Shown piece after piece: positions 54,749 through 63,502 of a stretch of DNA of 64,000 nt (position 1 is its first letter; each line of letters starts with the position of its first letter). Under the pieces are notes generated by a model, which saw only the letters and a list, made by a program, of their open reading frames with translations, was not told the origin of the DNA and made no database searches. The position numbers and the translations under genes were made by a program. The DNA is from CAYMUL01 sp964393605 (GTDB lineage Bacteria; Bacteroidota; Ignavibacteria; Ignavibacteriales; Ignavibacteriaceae). Location: assembly GCA_964393605.1 (NCBI GenBank), contig CAYMUL010000013.1, positions 1 through 64,000 on the forward strand. Reading direction: 5' to 3'.

Positions 54749-57229
54749 ATGTCTAAAGCTGACGATTCCCTCTTCTTTACCGATAGAGAAACGCTCGAGA
54801 GTTATTCTCTTTCAAATCAATTTGCCGAGCACCTCGAGTTTATTCTTGTAAAAGATAAACGAACGGTTACGCCTCAAGATGTCTATTATTCCCTCTCAAT
54901 GTCTATTCGCGATAGATTAGTGCGGCGGTGGCTTCGCACACAAAATGAATACAAAGAAAAGGATGTTAAAAGAGTTTATTATCTCTCATTAGAATTTTTA
55001 ATGGGAAGATTGCTAACGAACGCACTGATAAACATGGGCTTCTATGAAGAGTGCCGCGATATTTTAAAACGAGACGGTTACATACTTGAAGAAACTACCG
55101 AACTTGAAAAAGATATGGGCCTTGGTAACGGCGGTTTGGGAAGACTTGCCGCTTGTTTTCTTGATTCGATGGCAACGCTGGAATTACCTGCGTTTGGTTA
55201 TGGCATCAGATATGAATACGGAATTTTCAATCAAGAAATTGAAAATGGTTATCAAATCGAAAAACCTGACAACTGGCTGAGTTATGGAAATCCATGGGAA
55301 ATTTTTAGACGTGAGTTAATTTATAGAATTAAATTCTTCGGCGAAGTTGAATCTGTTGAAGATGAAAAAGGCGTACTTCATTTCAATTGGAAAGATACAG
55401 ACGACGTGCTTGCAATTGCTTTCGATATTCCTGTTCCGGGTTATAAAAATAATACCGTAAATAATTTGAGAATGTGGCAGGCGAAAGCTACAACGGAATT
55501 TAGTTTTAAAGATTTTAACAGCGGCAATTATTTACTCGCGGTAGAGAATAAAAATCTTTCCGAAAATATTTCTAAAGTACTTTATCCAAACGATACATAC
55601 ATCGAAGGAAAGTTTTTAAGATTGAAGCAGCAATACTTTTTCGTTTCCGCTTCGTTGCAGGATATAATTCGCAAATACAAAATCAACCATAAAAACTTCG
55701 ATAAGTTTGCGGCGAAGACTGCAATCCAGTTGAACGATACGCATCCCGTAATTGCAATTCCGGAGTTGATGAGAATTCTGATTGATGAAGAAAATTTAAG
55801 TTGGGAAGCCGCATGGAAAATTGCTACTGAAACTTTTGCATACACTAATCACACTGTTGTGCCGGAAGCTTTGGAAGAGTGGCCTGTTTCATTGCTTCAG
55901 GAATTATTGCCGCGACACATGCAAATCATTTTCGAAATCAATCAACGATTTTTAGATACCGTTCGAGCCAATATTACCAAGGATGATCGCATCATCAGAA
56001 AAATTTCTATTATTAAAGAAGGTGATGAGAAAAAAGTAAGGATGGCAAATCTCGCAATAGTCGGTTCGCATTCAGTGAACGGAGTTGCCGCGCTTCATAC
56101 CGAAATTTTGAGGAATATAATTTTTCCCGAATTCAATTTTATTTTTCCCGATAAATTCAAAAACATCACGAACGGAATTACACCGCGAAGATGGTTGAAG
56201 GCTTGTAATCCTTTCCTGAGCGGATTGATTACTGATCAAATCGGTGAAGAGTGGACAAAAGATTTATCGAAGCTAAAGAAACTTGAAAAATATGTTGACG
56301 ACAAAAATTTTCTTGAAACATGGCGATCGGCAAAATGGGCAAACAAAAAATTGTTGATTGACTACATCAGAAATGAACACAATATTTCGGTCGATCCCGA
56401 TTCAATTTTCGATGTGCAGATAAAACGCTTCCACGAGTACAAGCGGCAATTGTTGAATGTGCTACACGTTATTACGCTTTACAATAAAATTAAAGATAAC
56501 CCGAACGGAAATTTTGTTCCGCGCACTGTTATCTTTGGGGGGAAAGCCGCACCCGCTTATCAAGCCGCAAAATTAGTTATCAAACTTATTAATTGTATCG
56601 CCGATATGGTGAATAACGACCCGCAGGTTTCCAATAAATTAAAAGTTGTATTTTTAAAAAATTATTCGGTGTCGCTTGCCGAAAAAATTATTCCCGCATC
56701 CGACCTTTCCGAACAAATTTCTACCGCAGGGTTTGAAGCATCAGGAACAGGTAATATGAAATTCGCACTCAACGGCGCACTTACTATTGGCACGATGGAC
56801 GGCGCGAATGTTGAGATTCGTGAAGAAGTTGGTGTAGAAAATATTTTTATTTTCGGAATGCTCGCAGAAGAAGTTGTTCAATTAAAACAAAGCGGATATA
56901 ATCCGCGTTCCTTCTATGAATCAAACCCAATGTTGAAGCGGGTGATTGATATGATTGGCAATAATTATTTCAATAAGTTTGAGCCGGGAATTTTTGCACC
57001 TCTCGTTGAAAATTTGATGAATGTAGATTATTACTGCCTCTTCGCCGATTATCAATCATATATTACAAAACAAGAGGAAGTTGAAAATGTTTTCGCTATG
57101 AATTACGAATGGACGAAGCGTTCGATTTACAATGTTGCACGCATCGGAAAATTTTCTTCCGATAGATCAATAAAAGATTATTCCGATAAAGTTTGGAATG
57201 TAAAACCAATAAAAATTAAAATTGATTAA
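54749..57229 (+). CDS. glgP: Glycogen/starch alpha-glucan phosphorylase
   Basis: The 826-residue product has the usual phosphorylase length. GNGGLGRLAACFLDSMATLELPAFGYGIRYEYG is the N-terminal active-site segment. VQIKRFHEYKRQLLNVLHVI and EASGTGNMKFALNGALTIGTMDGANVEI include the pyridoxal-phosphate Lys region. It releases glucose-1-phosphate from stored glucan. That product is the substrate of RfbA, encoded just upstream, which gives a direct route from glycogen to dTDP-sugars. Confidence 0.96.
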   Translation: MSKADDSLFFTDRETLESYSLSNQFAEHLEFILVKDKRTVTPQDVYYSLSMSIRDRLVRRWLRTQNEYKEKDVKRVYYLSLEFLMGRLLTNALINMGFYEECRDILKRDGYILEETTELEKDMGLGNGGLGRLAACFLDSMATLELPAFGYGIRYEYGIFNQEIENGYQIEKPDNWLSYGNPWEIFRRELIYRIKFFGEVESVEDEKGVLHFNWKDTDDVLAIAFDIPVPGYKNNTVNNLRMWQAKATTEFSFKDFNSGNYLLAVENKNLSENISKVLYPNDTYIEGKFLRLKQQYFFVSASLQDIIRKYKINHKNFDKFAAKTAIQLNDTHPVIAIPELMRILIDEENLSWEAAWKIATETFAYTNHTVVPEALEEWPVSLLQELLPRHMQIIFEINQRFLDTVRANITKDDRIIRKISIIKEGDEKKVRMANLAIVGSHSVNGVAALHTEILRNIIFPEFNFIFPDKFKNITNGITPRRWLKACNPFLSGLITDQIGEEWTKDLSKLKKLEKYVDDKNFLETWRSAKWANKKLLIDYIRNEHNISVDPDSIFDVQIKRFHEYKRQLLNVLHVITLYNKIKDNPNGNFVPRTVIFGGKAAPAYQAAKLVIKLINCIADMVNNDPQVSNKLKVVFLKNYSVSLAEKIIPASDLSEQISTAGFEASGTGNMKFALNGALTIGTMDGANVEIREEVGVENIFIFGMLAEEVVQLKQSGYNPRSFYESNPMLKRVIDMIGNNYFNKFEPGIFAPLVENLMNVDYYCLFADYQSYITKQEEVENVFAMNYEWTKRSIYNVARIGKFSSDRSIKDYSDKVWNVKPIKIKID

Positions 57230-57327
57230 CCCATAATAGCGCAATTATTTTCTGCGCTAACATTCGTAACTTAGTGTAAGTTCTATCTGTGTCAATCAGT
57301 CGCATCCGTGTGCTATTAATTATTTTT

Positions 57328-57380
57328 CACCGCAAAGACGCTAAGCCGCAAAGTGAAATTCATTTTTAATCGTTAATTGT
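57328..57380. repeat. Copy of a dispersed intergenic repeat
   Basis: The CACCGCAAAGACGC..AG.CGCAAAGTGAA core, followed by TTCATTTTTAAT, also occurs at 58201-58262 and 58571-58632. The preceding 50 bp resemble the sequence before 58201 (CAGT.GCAT..GTG.GCTATTAATT). It lies between glgP and the toxin-antitoxin pair. Confidence 0.6.
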
Positions 57381-57464
57381 TATACGGCTGCAAGAATTTA
57401 ATATTTAAAATTTGCAGTAGACTTGATAAAGGACTATATTTTGGTCAATGAATTTGGAGAAGAA

Positions 57465-57767
57465 ATGAAATTTAGCGAATCAATAAAACCAATCAGTTAT
57501 TTAAAGACTCACGCATCAGAAGTAATACGTGATGTTGCAGAAAATAAAAAAACAATGGTGATTACACATAACGGTGAAGCGAAAGTAATTCTCCAAGATG
57601 TAACAGTATTTGAACAAACTCAAGAATCTCTTGCTCTCTTGAAAATATTAGCATTGAGTGGAAGAAATAAGAAGAATAAAAGCGTTAAACCTCTTGATAA
57701 AACTTTCAAAGATGTTAGAAATAGAATTGATGAGTTTAAGAGAGACATAAATGAAATTCAAAGTTAG
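57465..57767 (+). CDS. Phd/YefM-type antitoxin
   Basis: The product is 100 residues from ATG 57465, which follows a GGAGAAGAA ribosome site. The longer frame from TTG 57423 adds a poor leader. It shows the Phd/YefM fold start KFSESIKPISYLKTHASEVIRDVAENKKTMVITHNGEAKVILQDV. A charged C-terminal tail probably wraps the toxin. It overlaps the ParE-like toxin gene by 17 bp. Such antitoxins bind their own promoter, so autorepression is expected. Confidence 0.88.
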   Translation: MKFSESIKPISYLKTHASEVIRDVAENKKTMVITHNGEAKVILQDVTVFEQTQESLALLKILALSGRNKKNKSVKPLDKTFKDVRNRIDEFKRDINEIQS

Positions 57768-58077
57768 TTTCATATCTGATGCCGAGGATGACTTATTTGA
57801 TATTTATAAATATGTGTATTTAAATGATTCGGAAGATAAAGCAGAGAAATTATATGAAAGTCTTCGCAAAAAATGTTTAACTCTTGAAATATTTCCAAGG
57901 AGAGGTCGAATCCCCCCTGAATTAAAGTTACTCGAGATAGATGATTTTCTGGAAATATTTTACAAGCCTTATAGAATAATTTATCAGCTAATTCAAGATG
58001 AAGTATTTATACATTGTATTTTAGACGGTAGAAGAGAAATTCAAAAACTATTACAAGAAAGATTATTAAGAATTTAG
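57751..58077 (+). CDS. RelE/ParE-family toxin
   Basis: The 108-residue product matches the RelE/ParE superfamily: VSFISDAEDDLFDIYKYVYLNDSEDKAEKLYESLRKKCLTLEIFPRRGR, then KPYRIIYQLIQDEVFIHCILDGRREI. ParE members poison gyrase; RelE members cut mRNA at ribosomes. The sequence alone does not decide which, though the overall pattern is ParE-like. It partners with the Phd/YefM antitoxin gene that overlaps it by 17 bp. Confidence 0.87.
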   Translation: MKFKVSFISDAEDDLFDIYKYVYLNDSEDKAEKLYESLRKKCLTLEIFPRRGRIPPELKLLEIDDFLEIFYKPYRIIYQLIQDEVFIHCILDGRREIQKLLQERLLRI

Positions 58078-58652
58078 CAAAAAGCCATATAACAGATACT
58101 TTAATCCGTCCCGAAAATTTTCGGGGTTTGCATCCGGCATTTGTATGTTTATCCGCGAAAGGCTGTTGCATCAGTGCTATCAGTGCTCTATTAATTTTTT
58201 CACCGCTAAGACGCCGAGACGCAAAGTGAACTTCATTTTTAATTTGTAATTTTTAATTAATCAATATCATCCGCGTGCCTTTAAATCTTAGTGCAAACTT
58301 AGTGATCTTAGTGTCTCAGTGGTAAATAAAGAAGTAAAACCACGTAGACACGAAGGACACTGAGAAACACTAAGCCAATTTCTTTTTAACCGCAAAGTTC
58401 GCGAAGTAACGCAGAGGATTTTTTATTTTTACTTTTTCTCCACGCCATATTATTTTTTCTTAATCTTCGTAGAAGATTCATTATTGTAGAGAAATTATGG
58501 GACAAAACCAGATCATCGTAGATGATCAATTATAGAATATTGTTACCTGTTATCGCTATTAGTTTTTTTTCACCGCAAAGACGCCGAGACGCAAAGTGAA
58601 CTTCATTTTTAATTTGTAATTTTTAATTAATCTCACCATTCTCCATTCAAAA
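58078..58652. repeat. Repeat-dense intergenic region
   Basis: No gene is supported. It holds a CCCGAAAATTTTCGGG palindrome (58110-58125), a near-perfect 62-bp direct repeat (58201-58262 and 58571-58632, one mismatch), and two GTA-loop hairpins at about 58460-58480 (AATCTTC/GAAGATT) and 58512-58530 (GATCATC/GATGATC). It also has runs of 'AAAGACGC..AGACGCAAAG' and 'CACTGAGAAACACTAAG' type text. It lies between the toxin-antitoxin pair and the giant activase gene. Confidence 0.7.
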
Positions 58653-61600
58653 TTATTCATTCTCTTGCTGTGATAAACCAATATTGTCGGGTAAAATTAC
58701 TTCAGGTTTTAATTCTTCAACATTCTTTCCGAATTTTTCGTTTATAAAGTTGTAAAACTTTTTATTCCATGTTTGGCGAGTAACGATGTTTCCTTCTTTC
58801 ATAATCTTGTGCAATCTCTGCGCTTGTAAAATGAAAATCTCAATCTTCGACTGAATAATTTGCGGAAAAATATTTCCGTCAGTTTCAATTGCGAGAAAGG
58901 GAAGATTATCAAGTTCCTTCCGGTAATCTTTACTATTAATTTTTTCTGCGGCGGCTTTTCCTCTAATATCCATTTGTGTATTTAAGATTGATTCCGCAAC
59001 ACGCGATGGCATACACCCGAATGGACCAATAGAAATAGCACCAGAAACATGATTAAGTACTTCGTGCATTCCGGTTCCGACAGTTAAGATTGCCTCGCCG
59101 GCTAATTCTGCATTGATTAGGTGTTCAGTTTTTTTCAAAACTTTTTTGATATGAGTTATTTCGCTATCGCAGAAACCTGTTTTAGATAAACTTTTCTTTA
59201 CTTTCTTTTCAACGCTTTCCTGCCAGCTGAGTTTAATTCTACTCCTTAAAATATCACCGAGCGACGGTTGACGATGCCCGTCCGTTTGCATCTCCATTAT
59301 TCTTGAGTAATAAACAAATTCGCCAATTGGTGCAACTTTAACGATAATATTTTTTTCGTTCAAACGTTTAACAAGATCGCCGCGAGCAAATTCATCGTGG
59401 CGAACATAAATCTCACCGATGAGAATAACTTTTATCGCATCTTCATAAGAGATTTTTTTCTTTTGCTTAGCAAGTTCATCGCCAAGCAATTCAAGTTGAA
59501 CATAAATATCATCTATGTTTTTATTTGAGAGATTATCGAGAACAATTTTCCAGTAACGATCAAGAATTTTTTTGCACTCATCTTTATCTTCGGCAATAAC
59601 ATTTATTGCTTGATAGATATTTTGAAAATTATCGGAAAGAGTAATGCCGAGCCAGCCGCGTTTGAAGAAATCATCTCCCATTCCGCCGTACGAATCTTCA
59701 TCGCTCAATGTGTACACACCGTAATTGCGCATTTCCTTCTTCTTAATTATATCTTCGAGATAGACATAATACTGCCCGAGCCTGCACGGACCGGTTCCCG
59801 TTGCCATGAAGAAAAGAGTTTTTTCATCCGGTGGTTTTTGTTCATCGTAATATTCAAGCAACGCACCGGAACTTAAAATTAAGGGGAGACATTCTTTGCA
59901 AGAAGTTGTTCCTCTTCCGCACGTTAGTGTTTTGAAAGTAGAAACCGGTAACGCTTCGGAGTTAATTCCCATCGAACGAAAAACAGCCGCCATAACTTCA
60001 GCCGCGTAATTTCCCATATTCGGAATAACCATCTTAACATCTTTATCTGTTAAAGCATGTTCAATTCCATCGGAGTCGATAATCGTCCACGTATCTTTCA
60101 CTTTAAGAGGATTAAAAGTTTTTTCCTGTTCGCTGATTTTACCAAGTTTATAAAGTTCTCTGTATCGTGCAATGATGTCCAAAGCCGCTTCAATTCTGGT
60201 GTTGATGCCTGCATCTGCGGAATGGCTGTCGAGTTCCAAAGTAAGAGAGGGTTTGATTCCCATTATATTTCTGAAATATGTAATGATGATAGAATCCGGA
60301 CCACACGAAAAATTAGTAATGTATGTTCCAAACAACTGCGGATGATTTTTTACAAATCGCGCGGATTGCAAAATCTGTTTTCCTAATCCCCAATACATAT
60401 TTTCATAACTGAAGAGATGATCGCTCGGGAGGAAATCGTGAGGGATGATCATAACTTTGCGCGAAGCAAATTTTTGCGGTATTCCGAGATTAGCTTCTTT
60501 TGCAAATGAACTATAGGATCTTCCGAACAACACCATTGCCATTCTGTTCGGATCTTTTTCAAGCTCGCTTAAAACGCGCTGCCCGATTTCCTTAAACTCT
60601 GCAAGCATTTCTTTTTGCAACTGCACGGCGTAATCAAAAGAGGCAGAAGCAAGTGCTTTATCTTTTCCAAGATCTTTTGCGAGAGAAAGAAATTTATCTT
60701 TTGCTGAATCATATCCTTTTGCAAAACTGAATACAGGAGTTAATACTTTTATATCGCCAAGATCATCTTTAAATGTTGCTTTAAGATAATATGGTTCAGA
60801 TTGCACGAGTATGCACGCTCTATCGAATGAATCGCTGTTCGGATTGTGAACTTCCAAAATGTGAGGAGCTAAAATGTACTTCACTTCTCTATCAATTAAA
60901 TCCTGGAAGAAACCGTGTGCAAGTTCAACGGGGAAACAGAAAGCCGATTCTCTTTTTTCAACTCCGGTTTGTTTTACGTTATCACCAAGTATAACTCTGA
61001 ATCCAAGTTGAGTTAAAAAATTATAGTAAAGAGGATAATATGTGTTCGATAAAAATGATTTCGGAATGCCGATCGTTTCTGCATCGCGCGGAAGTTCGAC
61101 TGCATGAATATATTTATCGAATACAAGATCCTGCCGGAGGTGTACGAGGTTTGTATCTTTAATATCGCGAGCAAAATCTTCTTTGAGATTATAATATTTA
61201 TTGCACGAACCGCCGAAGGGATATTTCTTTCCATTAATGTTTATAATATTAATACTGCACTTGCGGTCGCATTTTTCAGCACCGCCGGCGCAAATAAATG
61301 TTTTGCCATAACTTACAGTTCTTTCAATGAGTTCATCGAGACTGAAAATCTGTTCTTGCATTAAATTTAATTCTTGACGCTTTTTAATTTCGAGCGCAAC
61401 GCCAAAGCACCCCATCAATCCGGGATCGGGCGGAACTATAATTTCTTTTCCCGTTAATGCCGCCATTGCAACGGGAACAGCTTTATTATAACATACTCCT
61501 CCCTGCATAAAAATTTTATTTCCCGAAGGTCTATTTCCTTTAACACGGTTTATGTAATTCAAACAAATAGAATAAACCAAACCGGCAACAACATCTTCTT

Positions 61601-63056
61601 TTGATAAACCTTCCTGCAAAGCATTTTTAATATCACTGCTGATAAATGCAGAACATTGATCATTAAAGTTGGGAGGATTTTTTGCTTTGATTGCAATCTC
61701 TCCGATTTGCAGATAATCAATATCGAGAGATTCGCTCGATGCTTCTTCGAGGAAAGAACCGGTGCCGGCAGAGCAAGCTTCGTTCATCGCATAATCCGAT
61801 GGAACGCCGGAAGTGATGTAAGTATATTTTGCATCCTGTCCGCCGATTTCAAAAATTGTATCAACCTCTTCATCGAAGTGAACTGTTGCAGTTGCGTGTG
61901 CAATTATTTCATTGATTACACCTTTTGTTAATGCGTGCAAACCGCTTATGTGTCTTCCCGAACCTGTTACTCCGAGTCCGACAATTTTAACAGGAACATC
62001 AAGTTGTTTTTTCACACTTTCATAACACTGCACGGAAGCATTAATCGGATCGCCGTTTGTTCTCAAGTATTCCGAAGCGAGAATTTGCGCATCGCTTTTT
62101 CTTAACAAAACTATTTTTGTTGTAGTTGAACCAACATCAAGCCCGATGATACACTCGTCGTTCGCTTCTGCTTTTCCGCGAAGTGATTTTTCAAAGCGCA
62201 CTTTAGCAACATGCTTTGCAAGTTCATCATGAAATGTGAATGAAGAGTGATTCGCGGCGAAGAGACTATGTTTATTAATTTCTACAGTTGGGTTTTGAAG
62301 CGCGAAGATTGCCGCTCCGAGTGCTTCGAAATATGTTGCGCCGGCAGGAACAACTAATTGTTCAAAATGTTTTTCGAGATATTTTATCATTGCCAAATTT
62401 TGCGAAGCACCGCCGATTAATGCAACTTTGCAAAATTGCACACGCGATGTAAGTTCAATTATTTTTTGCGCCATCATTCGCGAAAGACCGGCAACAACAT
62501 TTTCTTTAGCTACTCCTTTATTCAATGCATGGGTGCAATCGGATTTGCAGAATACCGAACATCTTCCCGAAATACTGTAAGGTTCGCCGCAGCTTCCTTT
62601 ATCGATCGCATCTTCAAGCGAGAGATCCATTCTTTTTATTTGTTGGAGAAAAAATTCGCCTGTTCCCGATGCGCATTTATTTCCCGTTAATGCTTTAGAA
62701 ATTTTTCCACTGCCATCGACAACGTAAAGAATAAAATTTTCTCCGCCGGCACTGATTACTAAATCGGGGGTAACGCGAGAATTTGCAAGCGCAGTTTCAA
62801 TTGCTTCCGATTCCGATATCGATGTTGCATTTAGAAGTTGCTTGAATTTTCTTCCTGTAACTGCAACTTTGCGCGGTGCGCCGTTGCTGAAAATATCTGT
62901 TATAATTTGGTGCGGACTGCCGTGATGCGGTAGGCTCAAATGTTTCTCAACCTTGACTTCATCATTCTTGCACGAAACAAGCACGTAAGAAACCGTTGAC
63001 GCACCGATGCAAATACCGAGCGCCGTACTATTTGGATGTTCATTCTGTGAATTCAT
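58653..63056 (-). CDS. Giant 2-hydroxyacyl-CoA dehydratase activase-type fusion
   Basis: The 1467-residue product contains two ASKHA-type BcrAD/BadFG activase domains. The first (about 10-265) has SAGGENFILYVVDGSGKI, KCASGTGEFFLQQ and CSVFCKSDC. The second (about 300-560) has IGLDVGSTTTKIVLLRK, EACSAGTGSFLEE and FNDQCSAFISSDI. A Cys-rich DUF2229 block (CAGGAEKCDRKCSI) and HgdB-like dehydratase regions follow (FSCGPDSIIITYF, CGRGTTSCKECLPLIL, GPFGCMPSRVAESIL). Conserved cysteines fit a [4Fe-4S] cluster bound between activase protomers. Family enzymes use ATP to energise an electron for 2-hydroxyacyl-CoA dehydratases or benzoyl-CoA reductases. This long fused form is known in anaerobes, but its substrate is not. 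It is a single gene. Confidence 0.85.
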   Translation of the reverse strand: MNSQNEHPNSTALGICIGASTVSYVLVSCKNDEVKVEKHLSLPHHGSPHQIITDIFSNGAPRKVAVTGRKFKQLLNATSISESEAIETALANSRVTPDLVISAGGENFILYVVDGSGKISKALTGNKCASGTGEFFLQQIKRMDLSLEDAIDKGSCGEPYSISGRCSVFCKSDCTHALNKGVAKENVVAGLSRMMAQKIIELTSRVQFCKVALIGGASQNLAMIKYLEKHFEQLVVPAGATYFEALGAAIFALQNPTVEINKHSLFAANHSSFTFHDELAKHVAKVRFEKSLRGKAEANDECIIGLDVGSTTTKIVLLRKSDAQILASEYLRTNGDPINASVQCYESVKKQLDVPVKIVGLGVTGSGRHISGLHALTKGVINEIIAHATATVHFDEEVDTIFEIGGQDAKYTYITSGVPSDYAMNEACSAGTGSFLEEASSESLDIDYLQIGEIAIKAKNPPNFNDQCSAFISSDIKNALQEGLSKEDVVAGLVYSICLNYINRVKGNRPSGNKIFMQGGVCYNKAVPVAMAALTGKEIIVPPDPGLMGCFGVALEIKKRQELNLMQEQIFSLDELIERTVSYGKTFICAGGAEKCDRKCSINIININGKKYPFGGSCNKYYNLKEDFARDIKDTNLVHLRQDLVFDKYIHAVELPRDAETIGIPKSFLSNTYYPLYYNFLTQLGFRVILGDNVKQTGVEKRESAFCFPVELAHGFFQDLIDREVKYILAPHILEVHNPNSDSFDRACILVQSEPYYLKATFKDDLGDIKVLTPVFSFAKGYDSAKDKFLSLAKDLGKDKALASASFDYAVQLQKEMLAEFKEIGQRVLSELEKDPNRMAMVLFGRSYSSFAKEANLGIPQKFASRKVMIIPHDFLPSDHLFSYENMYWGLGKQILQSARFVKNHPQLFGTYITNFSCGPDSIIITYFRNIMGIKPSLTLELDSHSADAGINTRIEAALDIIARYRELYKLGKISEQEKTFNPLKVKDTWTIIDSDGIEHALTDKDVKMVIPNMGNYAAEVMAAVFRSMGINSEALPVSTFKTLTCGRGTTSCKECLPLILSSGALLEYYDEQKPPDEKTLFFMATGTGPCRLGQYYVYLEDIIKKKEMRNYGVYTLSDEDSYGGMGDDFFKRGWLGITLSDNFQNIYQAINVIAEDKDECKKILDRYWKIVLDNLSNKNIDDIYVQLELLGDELAKQKKKISYEDAIKVILIGEIYVRHDEFARGDLVKRLNEKNIIVKVAPIGEFVYYSRIMEMQTDGHRQPSLGDILRSRIKLSWQESVEKKVKKSLSKTGFCDSEITHIKKVLKKTEHLINAELAGEAILTVGTGMHEVLNHVSGAISIGPFGCMPSRVAESILNTQMDIRGKAAAEKINSKDYRKELDNLPFLAIETDGNIFPQIIQSKIEIFILQAQRLHKIMKEGNIVTRQTWNKKFYNFINEKFGKNVEELKPEVILPDNIGLSQQENE

Positions 63057-63301
63057 TGTTGAACCTATTTGTTAATTTTTTCAAAAGTTAGTTTATTATT
63101 GCTGATTGTAAAATAAATCATCAGCGTGTTAAAAGCAAAAAGAAGTTGTCATGCATTTGTAATATATTTGATTTTTGGCGGTTTTTTCAACCTTTTAATT
63201 TTTGCCTAAAATTTTTTGGTTCGAAAAGAATTTAGATTTTACGTTATGAAAAAACTTTCAGAATTATTTGTCTGCTCTTTCTAATTTTGAGTAGTAATTA
63301 A

Positions 63302-63466
63302 CTGAAGTTACGCAACCGTTCATATTATCATATTTTTGTAACTATCAAAATTAGAAATAGAACACCGATAACGCTGAATTTGACAGGTGATTGCAGATAG
63401 AAATCAGTGAAAATCAGTTAAATCTGTGTCATCAGTGTGCTATTGGAGGTTTTGTGTAACTTCGGT
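63302..63466. repeat. Dispersed repeat with inverted ends, uninterrupted copy
   Basis: The left end ACTGAAGTTACGCAA and the right end (reading ACCGAAGTTACACAA inverted) form imperfect terminal repeats. The interior matches the outer parts of the interrupted copy at 32978-33601. It sits just upstream of the serine hydrolase gene at 63503 and may have displaced its natural 5' end. Confidence 0.65.
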
Positions 63467-63502
63467 AATTAATCAATTTCCAACAGACTTCTAATAATTA
63501 AA

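Noticed and set aside
58201..58632. Spaced direct repeats that might suggest a CRISPR array
   Set aside because: Only two near-identical copies about 370 bp apart, with no regular spacers and no cas genes in the window.
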